Below, one piece after another: positions 15,837-23,137 of a DNA stretch of 33,759 nt. This stretch comes from Candidatus Hydrogenedentota bacterium (GTDB taxonomy: Bacteria; Hydrogenedentota; Hydrogenedentia; Hydrogenedentales; CAITNO01). The DNA is taken from contig JAAYBR010000087.1 in the NCBI GenBank assembly GCA_012730045.1, positions 1 to 33,759 on the forward strand, given 5' to 3'. Positions within the stretch are counted from its first letter, which is position 1; the number at the start of each line of letters is the position of its first letter. Under the pieces are notes generated by a model. That model saw nothing but the letters and a program-made list of their open reading frames with translations, had not been told where the DNA came from and ran no database searches. Both the position numbers and the translations under genes were made by a program.

Positions 15837-18464
15837 ATGAGCTTCACATCCGGCATCAGTTCCGGGCTGCCCGAGCTGGACCGCACCATCCGGGGGGTGC
15901 TGGCGGGGGACAACATTGTCTGGCGGGTGGACCGGATCGAAGAATACGCGGCCTTCGTGCTGCCCTTCGCGGAACACGCCCTCTCGACGGGGCGCCCCAC
16001 GGTGTACTTCCGCTTTGCGAACCACGCCCCGGTGCTGGAGGACCGGCCGGACAACCCGCTCTTTCTCCGGCTCACCCTGGACCCCGCGCAGGGCTTCGAG
16101 GGCTTCCTCGACGCGGTGCACGACACCATCGAGGCCACCGAAAAGGGGGCCTACTATGTGTTCGACTCCCTGTCGGACCTTTCGGCGGCGTGGCACGGCG
16201 ACGCGATGCTCTGCAACTTCTTCCTCATGACCTGCCCCTACCTCTACGACCGGGGCGACCTGGCCAGTTTCGCGCTCCTGCGGGACCGCCACTCCAACGA
16301 GGCGGTGCTGCCGATCCGCAACACCTGCCAGGTGATGCTGGACGCGTACAAGAAGGGCGGCACCATCTTCGTGCGTCCCCTGAAGACGCAGCAGCGCTTC
16401 TCCCCCACCATCCACATGCTGCACCGGTGGGAGAACGGCGCGCTCACGCCCATCGCCGAGAGCCACGTGATCACCGAGGTGCTCAAGCCGGTGCCGCCCT
16501 CGGCGGTCGGCTGCTCGGTGCGGCCGCTGGACGCGTGGAACCGCGCCTTCATGCAGGCGCAGGATCTGCTCACCGGGCCGCCCGAGCTGCTGCGAAGCGA
16601 GCTGGCCAACCACCTGTTTGAGACCCTGCTGCGCATGCTTATCTCGCACGAGGAGCGGGTGCTGGGGCTGGCGCGCCGCCACCTGACCCTGGCCGACCTG
16701 CTGGAGATCGGGCGGCGCACGGTGGGCACGGGACTCATCGGCGGCAAGTCCGCGGGCATGCTGCTGGCCCACGCCATCCTCCGGGGCGCGGGCGGGGAGT
16801 GGGCCGGCCGGCTGGAGATGCACGACAGCTTCTACATTGGCTCCGACTGCTTCTACACCTTCCTCGTGCGCAACGGGTGCTGGTGGATGCGCCGCCGCCA
16901 GAAGGCGGGCGAGACCCTTTTCGAGGAGGCCGAGCAGGCGCGCCGCCGCATCCTCACGGGCAAGTTCCCGCCGGAGTTCGAGGGGGAGCTCGAGCGCATC
17001 ATGGAGTACTTCTCCAGCGCGCCCATCATCGTGCGGTCCAGCTCGCTGCTGGAGGACGCCTTCGGCAACTCCTTCGCGGGGAAGTACGACAGCGTCTTCT
17101 GCGCGAACCAGGGCTCCTTCCACCATCGGATGGAGGACCTGAAGACGGCGATCCGCACGGTGTACGCCAGCGCCATGAGCGCGTCGGCCCTCGCCTACCG
17201 CAAGGCCCACGGCCTGCTCGAGCGCGAGGAGCAGATGGGGCTCCTGATCCAGCGCGTCTCCGGCACCCAGCACGGCGAGCTCTTCTTCCCCGACCTGGCA
17301 GGCGTCGGGTTCTCTTTCAACCCCTACGTCTGGAACCCGGACATTGACCCCGGGGCCGGCGTGCTGCGCATGGTCTTCGGCCTGGGCACCCGGGCGGTGG
17401 ACCGGTCCGACTCCGACTACACGCGCCTGGTGGCGCTCAACGCCCCCGACCTCTCGCCCGACTCGCGGGAGAGCGGCCAGGGAAAATGCAGCCAGCGCAT
17501 CGTGGACGTGCTGGACCTCGACGCGAACCAGCTCGTCTCGCTGGACTTCGGCGCGGTGGCCGAGCGCGGCGGCGGCGACCGGGACCGCGCCGTGGCCCGC
17601 TTCTCCCACCGCGACCCGGCGCTGGTGCGCGCGGTGCGCGCGCAGGGCTCCGGGACGGTCCCCCTCACCATCACCTTCGACCGGATGATCCGCGACACGT
17701 CCTTCATCGGGGACATGCGGGAGGCCCTGCGGCTGCTGCAGGAGGCCTACGACTACCCGGTGGACGTGGAGTTCACGGCGAACTTCCCCGAGGAGGGCGT
17801 GTACAAGCTCAACATCGTGCAGTGCCGCCCGCTCCAGGTCAAGGGCAACGCGGTGTGCGAGCCCCTGCCCGCCCGCATCCCCGACGAGGACCTCCTCCTG
17901 CGCGCGCGCGGCCCCGTCATCGGCCCGAGCCGCTCGGAGACCCTGGACACCTTCATTTATGTGGTGCCGGAGGTCTACTCCAGCCTGCCCAACGCCGACC
18001 GCTACCGCGTGGCGCGCATCATCGGCCGGGTGACCCAGGCGCTCAGGGGGGCGCGGGTCATGCTCCTCGGCCCGGGCCGCTGGGGCACCACCACCCCGTC
18101 CCTGGGCGTGCCCGTGTCCTTCGCCGAAATCCACCCCGTCGCCGTGCTCTGCGAGATCGTGGCCATGCGCGACGGCCTCGTGCCGGACGTCTCCCTGGGC
18201 ACCCATTTCTTCAGCGAGCTGGTGGAGCAGGACATGCTTTATATTGCCGTGTACCCCGAGCGGGCGGAAACGGTTCTCCGGGACGACTTCTTCCTCCGGG
18301 CACCCAATCTTCTGCTGGAGCTGGCGCCGGAGGCGGCCCTGTTTGCAGACACCCTGAAAGTCGTCCGGGTGGCCCCGGAAACAGGAAAAGTGCGCCTGCA
18401 CGCCAATGTGCTGGAGCAGGAAGTGGTCTGTTTTATGGAACCCGCCGCGGTTCCCGAAGGATAG
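15837..18464 (+). CDS. Degenerate KaiC/RecA-like domain fused to a PEP-synthase-type ATP-grasp domain
   Basis: This 875-residue protein has three regions. Residues 1-215 resemble a KaiC/RecA-type domain (SGISSGLPELDRTIRG start, YYVFDSLSDLS near 106-115), but the P-loop position reads WRVDRIEEY, so nucleotide binding there is probably lost. Residues 295-670 are the nucleotide-binding domain of PEP synthase and pyruvate phosphate dikinase: IGGKSAGM (301-308), IIVRSSSLLEDAFGNSFAGK (397-416) and LNIVQCRPLQ (658-667). The phosphohistidine and PEP-binding domains of those enzymes are absent. The last 200 residues form a separate domain with LLGPGRWGTTTPSLGVPVSF (743-762). It is therefore unlikely to be a complete PEP synthase; an ATP-dependent phosphotransferase on an unknown substrate is possible. 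ATG at 15837 with GGGGAG upstream. Transcribed alone. Confidence 0.8.
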   Translation: MSFTSGISSGLPELDRTIRGVLAGDNIVWRVDRIEEYAAFVLPFAEHALSTGRPTVYFRFANHAPVLEDRPDNPLFLRLTLDPAQGFEGFLDAVHDTIEATEKGAYYVFDSLSDLSAAWHGDAMLCNFFLMTCPYLYDRGDLASFALLRDRHSNEAVLPIRNTCQVMLDAYKKGGTIFVRPLKTQQRFSPTIHMLHRWENGALTPIAESHVITEVLKPVPPSAVGCSVRPLDAWNRAFMQAQDLLTGPPELLRSELANHLFETLLRMLISHEERVLGLARRHLTLADLLEIGRRTVGTGLIGGKSAGMLLAHAILRGAGGEWAGRLEMHDSFYIGSDCFYTFLVRNGCWWMRRRQKAGETLFEEAEQARRRILTGKFPPEFEGELERIMEYFSSAPIIVRSSSLLEDAFGNSFAGKYDSVFCANQGSFHHRMEDLKTAIRTVYASAMSASALAYRKAHGLLEREEQMGLLIQRVSGTQHGELFFPDLAGVGFSFNPYVWNPDIDPGAGVLRMVFGLGTRAVDRSDSDYTRLVALNAPDLSPDSRESGQGKCSQRIVDVLDLDANQLVSLDFGAVAERGGGDRDRAVARFSHRDPALVRAVRAQGSGTVPLTITFDRMIRDTSFIGDMREALRLLQEAYDYPVDVEFTANFPEEGVYKLNIVQCRPLQVKGNAVCEPLPARIPDEDLLLRARGPVIGPSRSETLDTFIYVVPEVYSSLPNADRYRVARIIGRVTQALRGARVMLLGPGRWGTTTPSLGVPVSFAEIHPVAVLCEIVAMRDGLVPDVSLGTHFFSELVEQDMLYIAVYPERAETVLRDDFFLRAPNLLLELAPEAALFADTLKVVRVAPETGKVRLHANVLEQEVVCFMEPAAVPEG

Positions 18465-18497
18465 ACTCCCCGACGGCTTCGGTGTGCGGGAGCGGTG

Positions 18498-18520
18498 AAT
18501 CCCGAAAAACGGGGATTTTT
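18498..18520 (+). terminator. Probable terminator of the ATP-grasp gene
   Basis: AATCCC (18498-18503) and GGGATT (18512-18517) form a 6-bp stem with an A-rich loop. The T-run at 18516-18520 partly overlaps the stem. It lies 34 bases after the stop codon and is weaker than the gdhA terminator. Confidence 0.5.
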
Positions 18521-18611
18521 GCTTGCGAATCGGGGGGTATTGTGGTAAACTGTGGACAGGTCAACGGGTGTAGGTCTTTAGGTCGCACGCGCGTGAGAAG
18601 ACTGAAATCGC

Positions 18612-18641
18612 TTGACTTTTTTGAGTTGTTTCTGGTTTAAT
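18612..18641 (+). promoter_or_regulatory. ompA promoter
   Basis: TTGACT (18612-18617), 18 bp and TTTAAT (18636-18641) each match the sigma-70 consensus at 5 of 6 positions in an AT-rich patch. The transcript would start near 18648 with an 80-nt leader before the ATG at 18728, consistent with a strongly expressed envelope protein. Confidence 0.65.
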
Positions 18642-18727
18642 TTGGCAATGGTTTGATGAGTGCCGACGCCTTGGCGGGATTGTCGTTGGGGCGGCAAACG
18701 TTCAACACAGCGAGAAGGAGAAGCGTG

Positions 18728-19393
18728 ATGAAGAAACTGGTTTTGGTTCTGGCAGTGGCGGTTGCGGTGGCCGGGCTGAGTTCCGTCGCCCATGCCGCGA
18801 AGACGTGGGACGACATGTCCTGGTGGGGAAACACGGGCGCGACCCCGGAGCCGCAGCCGGAAAGCGGCACGTGCCCGGCGCAGATGAGCCGTGACGGCTA
18901 CTGGTGGTGGCCGACCGAAGCCGCCAGCAACGCGGACGACGGCGAGCTGTGGGGCAACCGCGGCATCGTCTACCGCGACTGGGAAAAGCCGGCGGAGAAG
19001 GTCGTTGAGCCTCCCGCGCCGCCGGAGCAGAAGCCGGCGGTTGACCTTACCCGGCCGGTGGCCAACAACGTCCTGTTCGACTTCGACAAGGCCGTTCTGA
19101 AGCCCGAAGGCAAAGTCGAAGTGGACAAGATCGTGGACTCGATGAAGAAGTTCCCGAAGGACACGGCCGTCATTGAGGGTCACACCTGCGACATCGGCGC
19201 CGAAGCCTACAACATGGGCCTTGGCCAGCGCCGCGCCGATGCGGTCCAGAAGTACATGGTTGAGAGCGGCATTGACGCGGCCCGCGTCCAGGCCGTCAGC
19301 TTCGGCGAGACGAAGCCGGCCGTCCCCAATGACAGCGCCGCGAACCGCAAGCTCAACCGCCGCGCCGAGTTCAAGGTCACCATCGTCAACTAG
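18728..19393 (+). CDS. OmpA-family outer-membrane/peptidoglycan-binding protein
   Basis: This 221-residue protein has a Sec signal peptide (1-23, ending AHA), a tryptophan-rich middle part with two related WGN-x-G segments (33-37 and 75-79), a proline/glutamate linker (88-105) and a C-terminal OmpA domain (113-221). In the domain NVLFDFDKAVLKPEG opens the fold, and GHTCDIGAEAYNMGLGQRRA (151-170) is the peptidoglycan-binding loop. The Asp that normally follows Thr is Cys154 here, with Asp155 one place later; the conserved Arg is Arg169. There is no lipobox and no room for a full beta-barrel, so it is either soluble-periplasmic or bound by its N-terminal part. The ATG at 18728 has AAGGAG about 8 bases upstream; the longer open frame upstream lies in the leader. 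Confidence 0.9.
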   Translation: MKKLVLVLAVAVAVAGLSSVAHAAKTWDDMSWWGNTGATPEPQPESGTCPAQMSRDGYWWWPTEAASNADDGELWGNRGIVYRDWEKPAEKVVEPPAPPEQKPAVDLTRPVANNVLFDFDKAVLKPEGKVEVDKIVDSMKKFPKDTAVIEGHTCDIGAEAYNMGLGQRRADAVQKYMVESGIDAARVQAVSFGETKPAVPNDSAANRKLNRRAEFKVTIVN

Positions 19394-19407
19394 TCTCCGT
19401 GAAGTTT

Positions 19408-19438
19408 TGCGGCTTCGGCCGCAGGCTCTGACCAGAGC
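19408..19438 (+). terminator. Twin small hairpins after ompA
   Basis: TGCGGC-TTCG-GCCGCA (19408-19423) is a stem closed by the very stable UUCG tetraloop. GCTCT-GACC-AGAGC (19425-19438) follows immediately. Neither has a T-run. They probably protect the ompA 3' end ahead of the true terminator at 19454. Confidence 0.5.
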
Positions 19439-19453
19439 GAATTGAGTTGAGGT

Positions 19454-19493
19454 TGCCCCGGCATCGCCGAGCGCGGTGCCGGGGCACTTTTTT
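19454..19493 (+). terminator. ompA terminator
   Basis: Perfect 10-bp arms, TGCCCCGGCA (19454-19463) and TGCCGGGGCA (19477-19486), a 13-nt loop and CTTTTTT (19487-19493) make a strong intrinsic terminator 61 bases after ompA and just before ymdB. Confidence 0.88.
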
Positions 19494-19522
19494 GCCGGGC
19501 CTCCCCCGGCGGGGGTGCTTTC

Positions 19523-20308
19523 ATGCGCATTCTTTTCATTGGCGACGTGGTGGGGCGCACCGGACGCGGCGCGGTGGCCCGCGCGCTCCCGGAACTCCGC
19601 AAGACGCACGCCGTGGACCTCGTCGTCGCCAACGCGGAAAACTCCGCCGCGGGCATTGGGGCCACCCCCTCCACCCTCCAGGAACTCCGCCGCCACGGCG
19701 TGGACCTCTTCACCCTGGGCAACCACACCTGGCGCAAGAAGGAGCTGCTCGACGCCATGGACGGCCTCGCCTGCGCGGCGCGCCCGGCGAATTTCCCGGA
19801 GGGGGTGCCCGGCCGCGGCGCGGTGACGGCCACCCTGGCCGACGGCCGGAAGGCGGCGGTGCTCAACCTCCTGGGCCGCGTCTACATGGACCCCGCCGAC
19901 TGCCCCTTTGCGGCGGCCGACCGGCTCCTTCCCGAACTGCGCGCGGTCACCCCGGTCATCCTCGTGGATTTCCACGCCGAAGCCACCTCGGAGAAGGCGG
20001 CGCTGGGCTGGCACCTCGACGGCCGCTGCTCCGCCGTTATCGGCACGCACACCCATGTGCAGACGGCGGACGAGTGGATTCTGCCCGGCGGCACCGCCTT
20101 CCTCAGCGACGCGGGCATGACGGGCCCCACAGACTCCATCATCGGCATGAAGCGCGGCCCGATCCTTGAAAAATTCGTCCGGGGCATCCCCGGAAAATTC
20201 GAGGTCGCCGAGGGCCCGGCCGTCTTCAGCGCGGTCCTGCTCGAGGTGGACGACACGACGGGAAAGGCCCTGTCCATCACGCGCATACTCCTCCGCGACC
20301 CAAAATAG
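19523..20308 (+). CDS. ymdB: YmdB-family metallophosphoesterase
   Basis: This 261-residue protein belongs to the YmdB/TIGR00282 family; the Bacillus member is a 2',3'-cyclic-nucleotide phosphodiesterase affecting biofilm and sporulation choices. The di-metal site is recognisable: Asp8 in FIGDVVGRTG, Glu39-Asn40 in NAENSAAGIG, Asn67-His68 in TLGNHTW, His in VDFHAEATSEK and the paired histidines in GTHTHVQTAD. The length is normal for the family. ATG at 19523 with a G-rich site (GGGGGTG) upstream. A terminator lies 30 bases upstream and repeats follow, so it is probably transcribed alone; no clear promoter was found. Cytoplasmic. Confidence 0.92.
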   Translation: MRILFIGDVVGRTGRGAVARALPELRKTHAVDLVVANAENSAAGIGATPSTLQELRRHGVDLFTLGNHTWRKKELLDAMDGLACAARPANFPEGVPGRGAVTATLADGRKAAVLNLLGRVYMDPADCPFAAADRLLPELRAVTPVILVDFHAEATSEKAALGWHLDGRCSAVIGTHTHVQTADEWILPGGTAFLSDAGMTGPTDSIIGMKRGPILEKFVRGIPGKFEVAEGPAVFSAVLLEVDDTTGKALSITRILLRDPK

Positions 20309-20339
20309 GGTGGCGCTGAAGACGCGGTGCCCAGGGGCC

Positions 20340-20451
20340 GGAGTGGACGGAGTGGACAAGGTGGACAAGGTGGACACGGCAACGTGATCGGGCCGATCGG
20401 TCGGATCCGACCGATCAGTCGGACAGGTCGGACGCGTCGAACCGGTCCGAC
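20340..20451. repeat. Tandem 9-mers and palindromes between ymdB and the cyclophilin gene
   Basis: Four direct 9-bp repeats, two GGAGTGGAC then two AAGGTGGAC, occupy 20340-20375. After 19 bp a perfect 22-bp palindrome centred on GGATCC lies at 20395-20416. A looser set of GTCGGAC units follows (20418-20424, 20427-20433) with an inverted partner GTCCGAC (20445-20451). Nothing here looks coding: the frames through it give only Arg/Gly/Thr-rich low-complexity peptide. Confidence 0.75.
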
Positions 20452-20489
20452 AGGTACGCAGGCCCCTCCGACGTCTCAGAGTCCCCGAC

Positions 20490-20519
20490 TTGCCCCGGTG
20501 TCCCGCTGCCCGGTATTAT
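20490..20519 (+). promoter_or_regulatory. Promoter of the cyclophilin gene
   Basis: TTGCCC (20490-20495), 18 bp and TATTAT (20514-20519) form a plausible sigma-70-type promoter with a strong -10. The leader would be about 45 nt and holds the AAGGAG ribosome-binding site. Confidence 0.55.
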
Positions 20520-20570
20520 TTCGGGGTTCTGCACGGCGGGTTTTCGCCCTAAAAAGAAGGAGTGTGTTTC

Positions 20571-21335
20571 ATGCCCAAGATGAAGTACGTCTACTACGCG
20601 ATCGTTGCGGTTGTCGCGGTGGGTTGTCTCGCCGCCATCAACCTGCTCAAGCCCGAGAGCGCGGTCAGCGCGGACCAGCAGCAGAAGGAGGAGGCGCGGG
20701 AAATGCTCGCGCAGGCGGACAAGATCAGCGAAGAAGCCAAGGCGGGGGCGGACCAGGAAATCGCCAAACCCGAACAACCCGAAACCAAGGAGAATGCACC
20801 TGTGGACATGCCGGAAAAGGCCCCCGAAAAATTCAGCGTCGAGTTTGAATGCACCAACGGCACCTTTGTGGTGGAGTGCGTGACCGAGTGGGCGCCCCTG
20901 GGCGCGGAGCGCTTCTACACCCTGGTGAAGGAGGGCTTCTTCAACGACGCGGGCTTCTTCCGCGTGGTGCCGGGCTTCGTGGTGCAGTTCGGCCTGGCCG
21001 CCGACCCCTCGGCCACCGCGAAGTGGAAGGAGAGGAAGCTCCGGGACGATCCGGTCACCCAGAGCAACAAGAAGGGGTACATCACCTTCGCCATGGCGGG
21101 CCCCAACACCCGCACCTCCCAGGTGTTCATCAACTACCGGGACAACACGAACCTGGACGGCATGGGCTTCGCCCCCTTCGGCAAGGTCGTCTCCGGCATG
21201 GAGGTCGTGGAGGCCATCAACGCGGAGGCGGGCGAGCGGCCAAACCAGGGCATGATCACCTTCGAGGGGAACGCCTACCTCAAGAAGAACTTCCCGAAAA
21301 TGGACTTCATCAAGAAGGCCACAATCAAGCAGTAG
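20571..21335 (+). CDS. Membrane-anchored cyclophilin-type peptidyl-prolyl isomerase
   Basis: This 254-residue protein catalyses proline cis-trans isomerisation, probably as a folding helper outside the cytoplasm. Residues 6-26 are a single hydrophobic anchor. It contains VGC followed by more hydrophobic residues, a poor lipobox, so a transmembrane anchor is favoured over a lipoprotein. A charged Glu/Lys/Gln-rich linker (30-85) precedes the cyclophilin domain (about 88-240). That domain has the family core: FYTLVKEGFFNDAGFFRVVPGFVVQ (catalytic Arg in FFRV), the YITFAMAGPNTRTSQVFINY block and the GFAPFGKVVSGMEVV end. The ATG at 20571 has AAGGAG 9 bases upstream. Monocistronic. Confidence 0.9.
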   Translation: MPKMKYVYYAIVAVVAVGCLAAINLLKPESAVSADQQQKEEAREMLAQADKISEEAKAGADQEIAKPEQPETKENAPVDMPEKAPEKFSVEFECTNGTFVVECVTEWAPLGAERFYTLVKEGFFNDAGFFRVVPGFVVQFGLAADPSATAKWKERKLRDDPVTQSNKKGYITFAMAGPNTRTSQVFINYRDNTNLDGMGFAPFGKVVSGMEVVEAINAEAGERPNQGMITFEGNAYLKKNFPKMDFIKKATIKQ

Positions 21336-21374
21336 AAACGGCGGGGGCACCCGTCCCCCCCTACCCTTGTTGCG

Positions 21375-21417
21375 CGCCCCCGCACGTCGCCGGCGAAACG
21401 GACCGCGTGCGGGGGCG
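21375..21417 (+). terminator. Hairpin after the cyclophilin gene
   Basis: Perfect 12-bp arms, CGCCCCCGCACG (21375-21386) and CGTGCGGGGGCG (21406-21417), enclose a 19-nt loop 39 bases after the stop. No T-run follows. Probably a U-less terminator or 3' stabiliser. Confidence 0.5.
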
Positions 21418-21480
21418 GTCCCATTAGCAACTTGGGCGCCGGAGACAATGTTCACAAGTGGGCGTCGGGCACGGACCAAG

Positions 21481-21558
21481 AGGTGGCACGGGCTTCCAGC
21501 CCGTGTTTCTTGGGCTCCATCCATGACCCAAATCACGGGCTGGAGGCCCGTGCCACCT
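21481..21558. repeat. Palindromic repeat element, 25-bp arms
   Basis: The arms at 21481-21505 and 21534-21558 are inverted copies with a single mismatch (outer AGGTGGCACGGGC). Each arm is itself a near-palindrome (CACGGGC...GCCCGTG), and the centre holds a smaller dyad, TTGGG...CCCAA. The whole 78-bp unit can fold as one long cruciform or as two smaller hairpins. It lies between two genes on the same strand and does not carry an open frame. It looks like a REP/BIME- or MITE-type element. Confidence 0.8.
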
Positions 21559-21644
21559 CACAGCCGGGCCCGGTGTCTGTCCGCAGACCCGGTGTCTCCA
21601 CCCCGGATTGACCCAAGGACAACTCAGTGAAAGGAAAGAAGACG

Positions 21645-23039
21645 ATGAACGACACCCCACGCGACCCCCATCCGCTTCCCGAGGCCCGGAGACAGCTTTC
21701 CCGCCGGTCCCTGCTGGCCTCCATGCTCGCCGCCACGGCGGGCGCCGGACTGGGACTCAAGGCCCACGCGAAAGAGGCCGCCGTGACCGCCGCCGCCGGA
21801 AACGCCCCGGCCACCGCCCTCCCCTCACGCGTGGCGATGATGTGCTCCGAAGACCCCGCGCGGCTCCAGCGGGTCGCCTGGCGTCCCGGCAACCCGGAGG
21901 CCAAAGCCCTCGCGCAGCTCCTTCCCGCCCCCGCCGGGCCCATCGCCGAGGCGGAGGCCGTGACGGTGGAGGCCGGAACGGATGTGTTCAGCCTGCCGCA
22001 GGGTGCGCCCCTCGCGCGGTCGTCGGCGGCCTTCACCAACCTGACTCCCGGCACCGCCTACTGCTACCGCGTCGGCGACGGAACCTCGTGGAGCTCCTGG
22101 CACACCTTCCGCACGGCCCCGGAGGGCGGCGGCGCCTTCCGTTTCCTCTATTTCGGCGACGTGCAGACCGACATCCGGTCGCAGGCCGCCCGCACCCTGC
22201 GCGCGGGGTGGCAGGCCGCGCCGGACGCCCGCTTCGCCGTGTTCGCCGGAGACCTGGTGAACCACGGGTTCAACGACAGCCAGTGGGACGAGTTCCACGA
22301 GGCGCTGGGCTTCATGTCGGGGTCCATGCCCCTGCTGCCCACGCCGGGCAACCACGACACCAAGCGGGAGACGCCGGCAGAGGCGCTGGCGGCGCCCTAC
22401 AGCGCGGCCCCGGCCTACCATGCGAACTTCGCGCTGCCCCAGAACGGGCCGGACATCCCCGAGCTCAAGGGGGAGGCCTACTATGTGGACTACCAGGGCG
22501 TCCGGGTCATCTCCATCAACTCCAACGTGCTGGACGATGACCGCCCGCTGAACGAGAAACACCGGAAGGCGTGGGACGGTCTGCTGGCGTGGCTGGAGGC
22601 GGCGCTGCGCGACAACCCCAACCGCTGGACCGTCACCACGCACCACCATCCCATCTATTCCGGTTCTGAGGGCCGGGACAACGAGGGGATGCGCACCCTC
22701 CTCCGCCCCCTGTATGACAAGTACCATGTGGACCTGGTCCTCCAGGGGCATGACCACTGCTACTGCCGCACCCATAAGGTTGCGGGCGACCAGGTAGTGG
22801 CCGCCAACGCCCCCGGCACCGTTTACATGGTGTCCGTGGCGGGGCCGAAGCTGTACACGCTGGACCCGAAGTTCAACGATCTGATGGCGGCCTCGCGCGG
22901 CAAGACCCAGATGTACCACACCGTGGACGTGACCCCGGACCGGCTGACGGTGTCCGGTTTCGCCGCCAACGGAGAGCCCATGGACGCCTTTGCCCTGTCC
23001 AAGGACGCGGCGGGAACCTCCACGCTGGAACCCGCGTGA
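21645..23039 (+). CDS. Tat-exported purple-acid-phosphatase-like metallophosphoesterase
   Basis: This 464-residue protein starts with a twin-arginine signal (SRRSLLA at 19-25, hydrophobic core, AHA near 40-42), so it is exported folded with its metals. A fibronectin-like N-terminal domain (about 60-158, ending YRVGDGTSWSSWHTFRT) precedes the calcineurin-like phosphatase domain. The metal ligands are Asp172 in FGDVQTD, Asp203 in AGDLVNHG, Asn236-His237 in PGNHD, the HHHP motif and GHDHCYCRTH. This two-domain layout is that of purple acid phosphatases. The ATG at 21645 has AAGGA about 9 bases upstream; a GTG six codons earlier is the alternative. A role in obtaining phosphate from organic esters is likely; the substrate is not shown. 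Confidence 0.9.
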   Translation: MNDTPRDPHPLPEARRQLSRRSLLASMLAATAGAGLGLKAHAKEAAVTAAAGNAPATALPSRVAMMCSEDPARLQRVAWRPGNPEAKALAQLLPAPAGPIAEAEAVTVEAGTDVFSLPQGAPLARSSAAFTNLTPGTAYCYRVGDGTSWSSWHTFRTAPEGGGAFRFLYFGDVQTDIRSQAARTLRAGWQAAPDARFAVFAGDLVNHGFNDSQWDEFHEALGFMSGSMPLLPTPGNHDTKRETPAEALAAPYSAAPAYHANFALPQNGPDIPELKGEAYYVDYQGVRVISINSNVLDDDRPLNEKHRKAWDGLLAWLEAALRDNPNRWTVTTHHHPIYSGSEGRDNEGMRTLLRPLYDKYHVDLVLQGHDHCYCRTHKVAGDQVVAANAPGTVYMVSVAGPKLYTLDPKFNDLMAASRGKTQMYHTVDVTPDRLTVSGFAANGEPMDAFALSKDAAGTSTLEPA

Positions 23040-23060
23040 CGGGTCCAAAACGCGCCCGCC

Positions 23061-23092
23061 GATAGCATCGGCCCCTGAGGCTCTGCTATCAT
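23061..23092. promoter_or_regulatory. Dyad with a -10-like TATCAT before secA
   Basis: GATAGC (23061-23066) and GCTATC (23085-23090), with a further inner GCC/GGC pair, form an imperfect hairpin in the 98-bp gap between the phosphatase gene and secA. TATCAT (23087-23092) overlaps its right arm and could be a -10 box, but no -35 is convincing. Confidence 0.3.
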
Positions 23093-23137
23093 GCGGGCAT
23101 CTGCGAGGACGCGGCTTTTCATGGAGAACGCCTTCTT

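Noticed and set aside
20327-20848. Open frame of 173 codons starting in the repeat region
   Set aside because: It translates tandem repeats into low-complexity Gly/Arg/Thr peptide and overlaps the cyclophilin gene in another frame.
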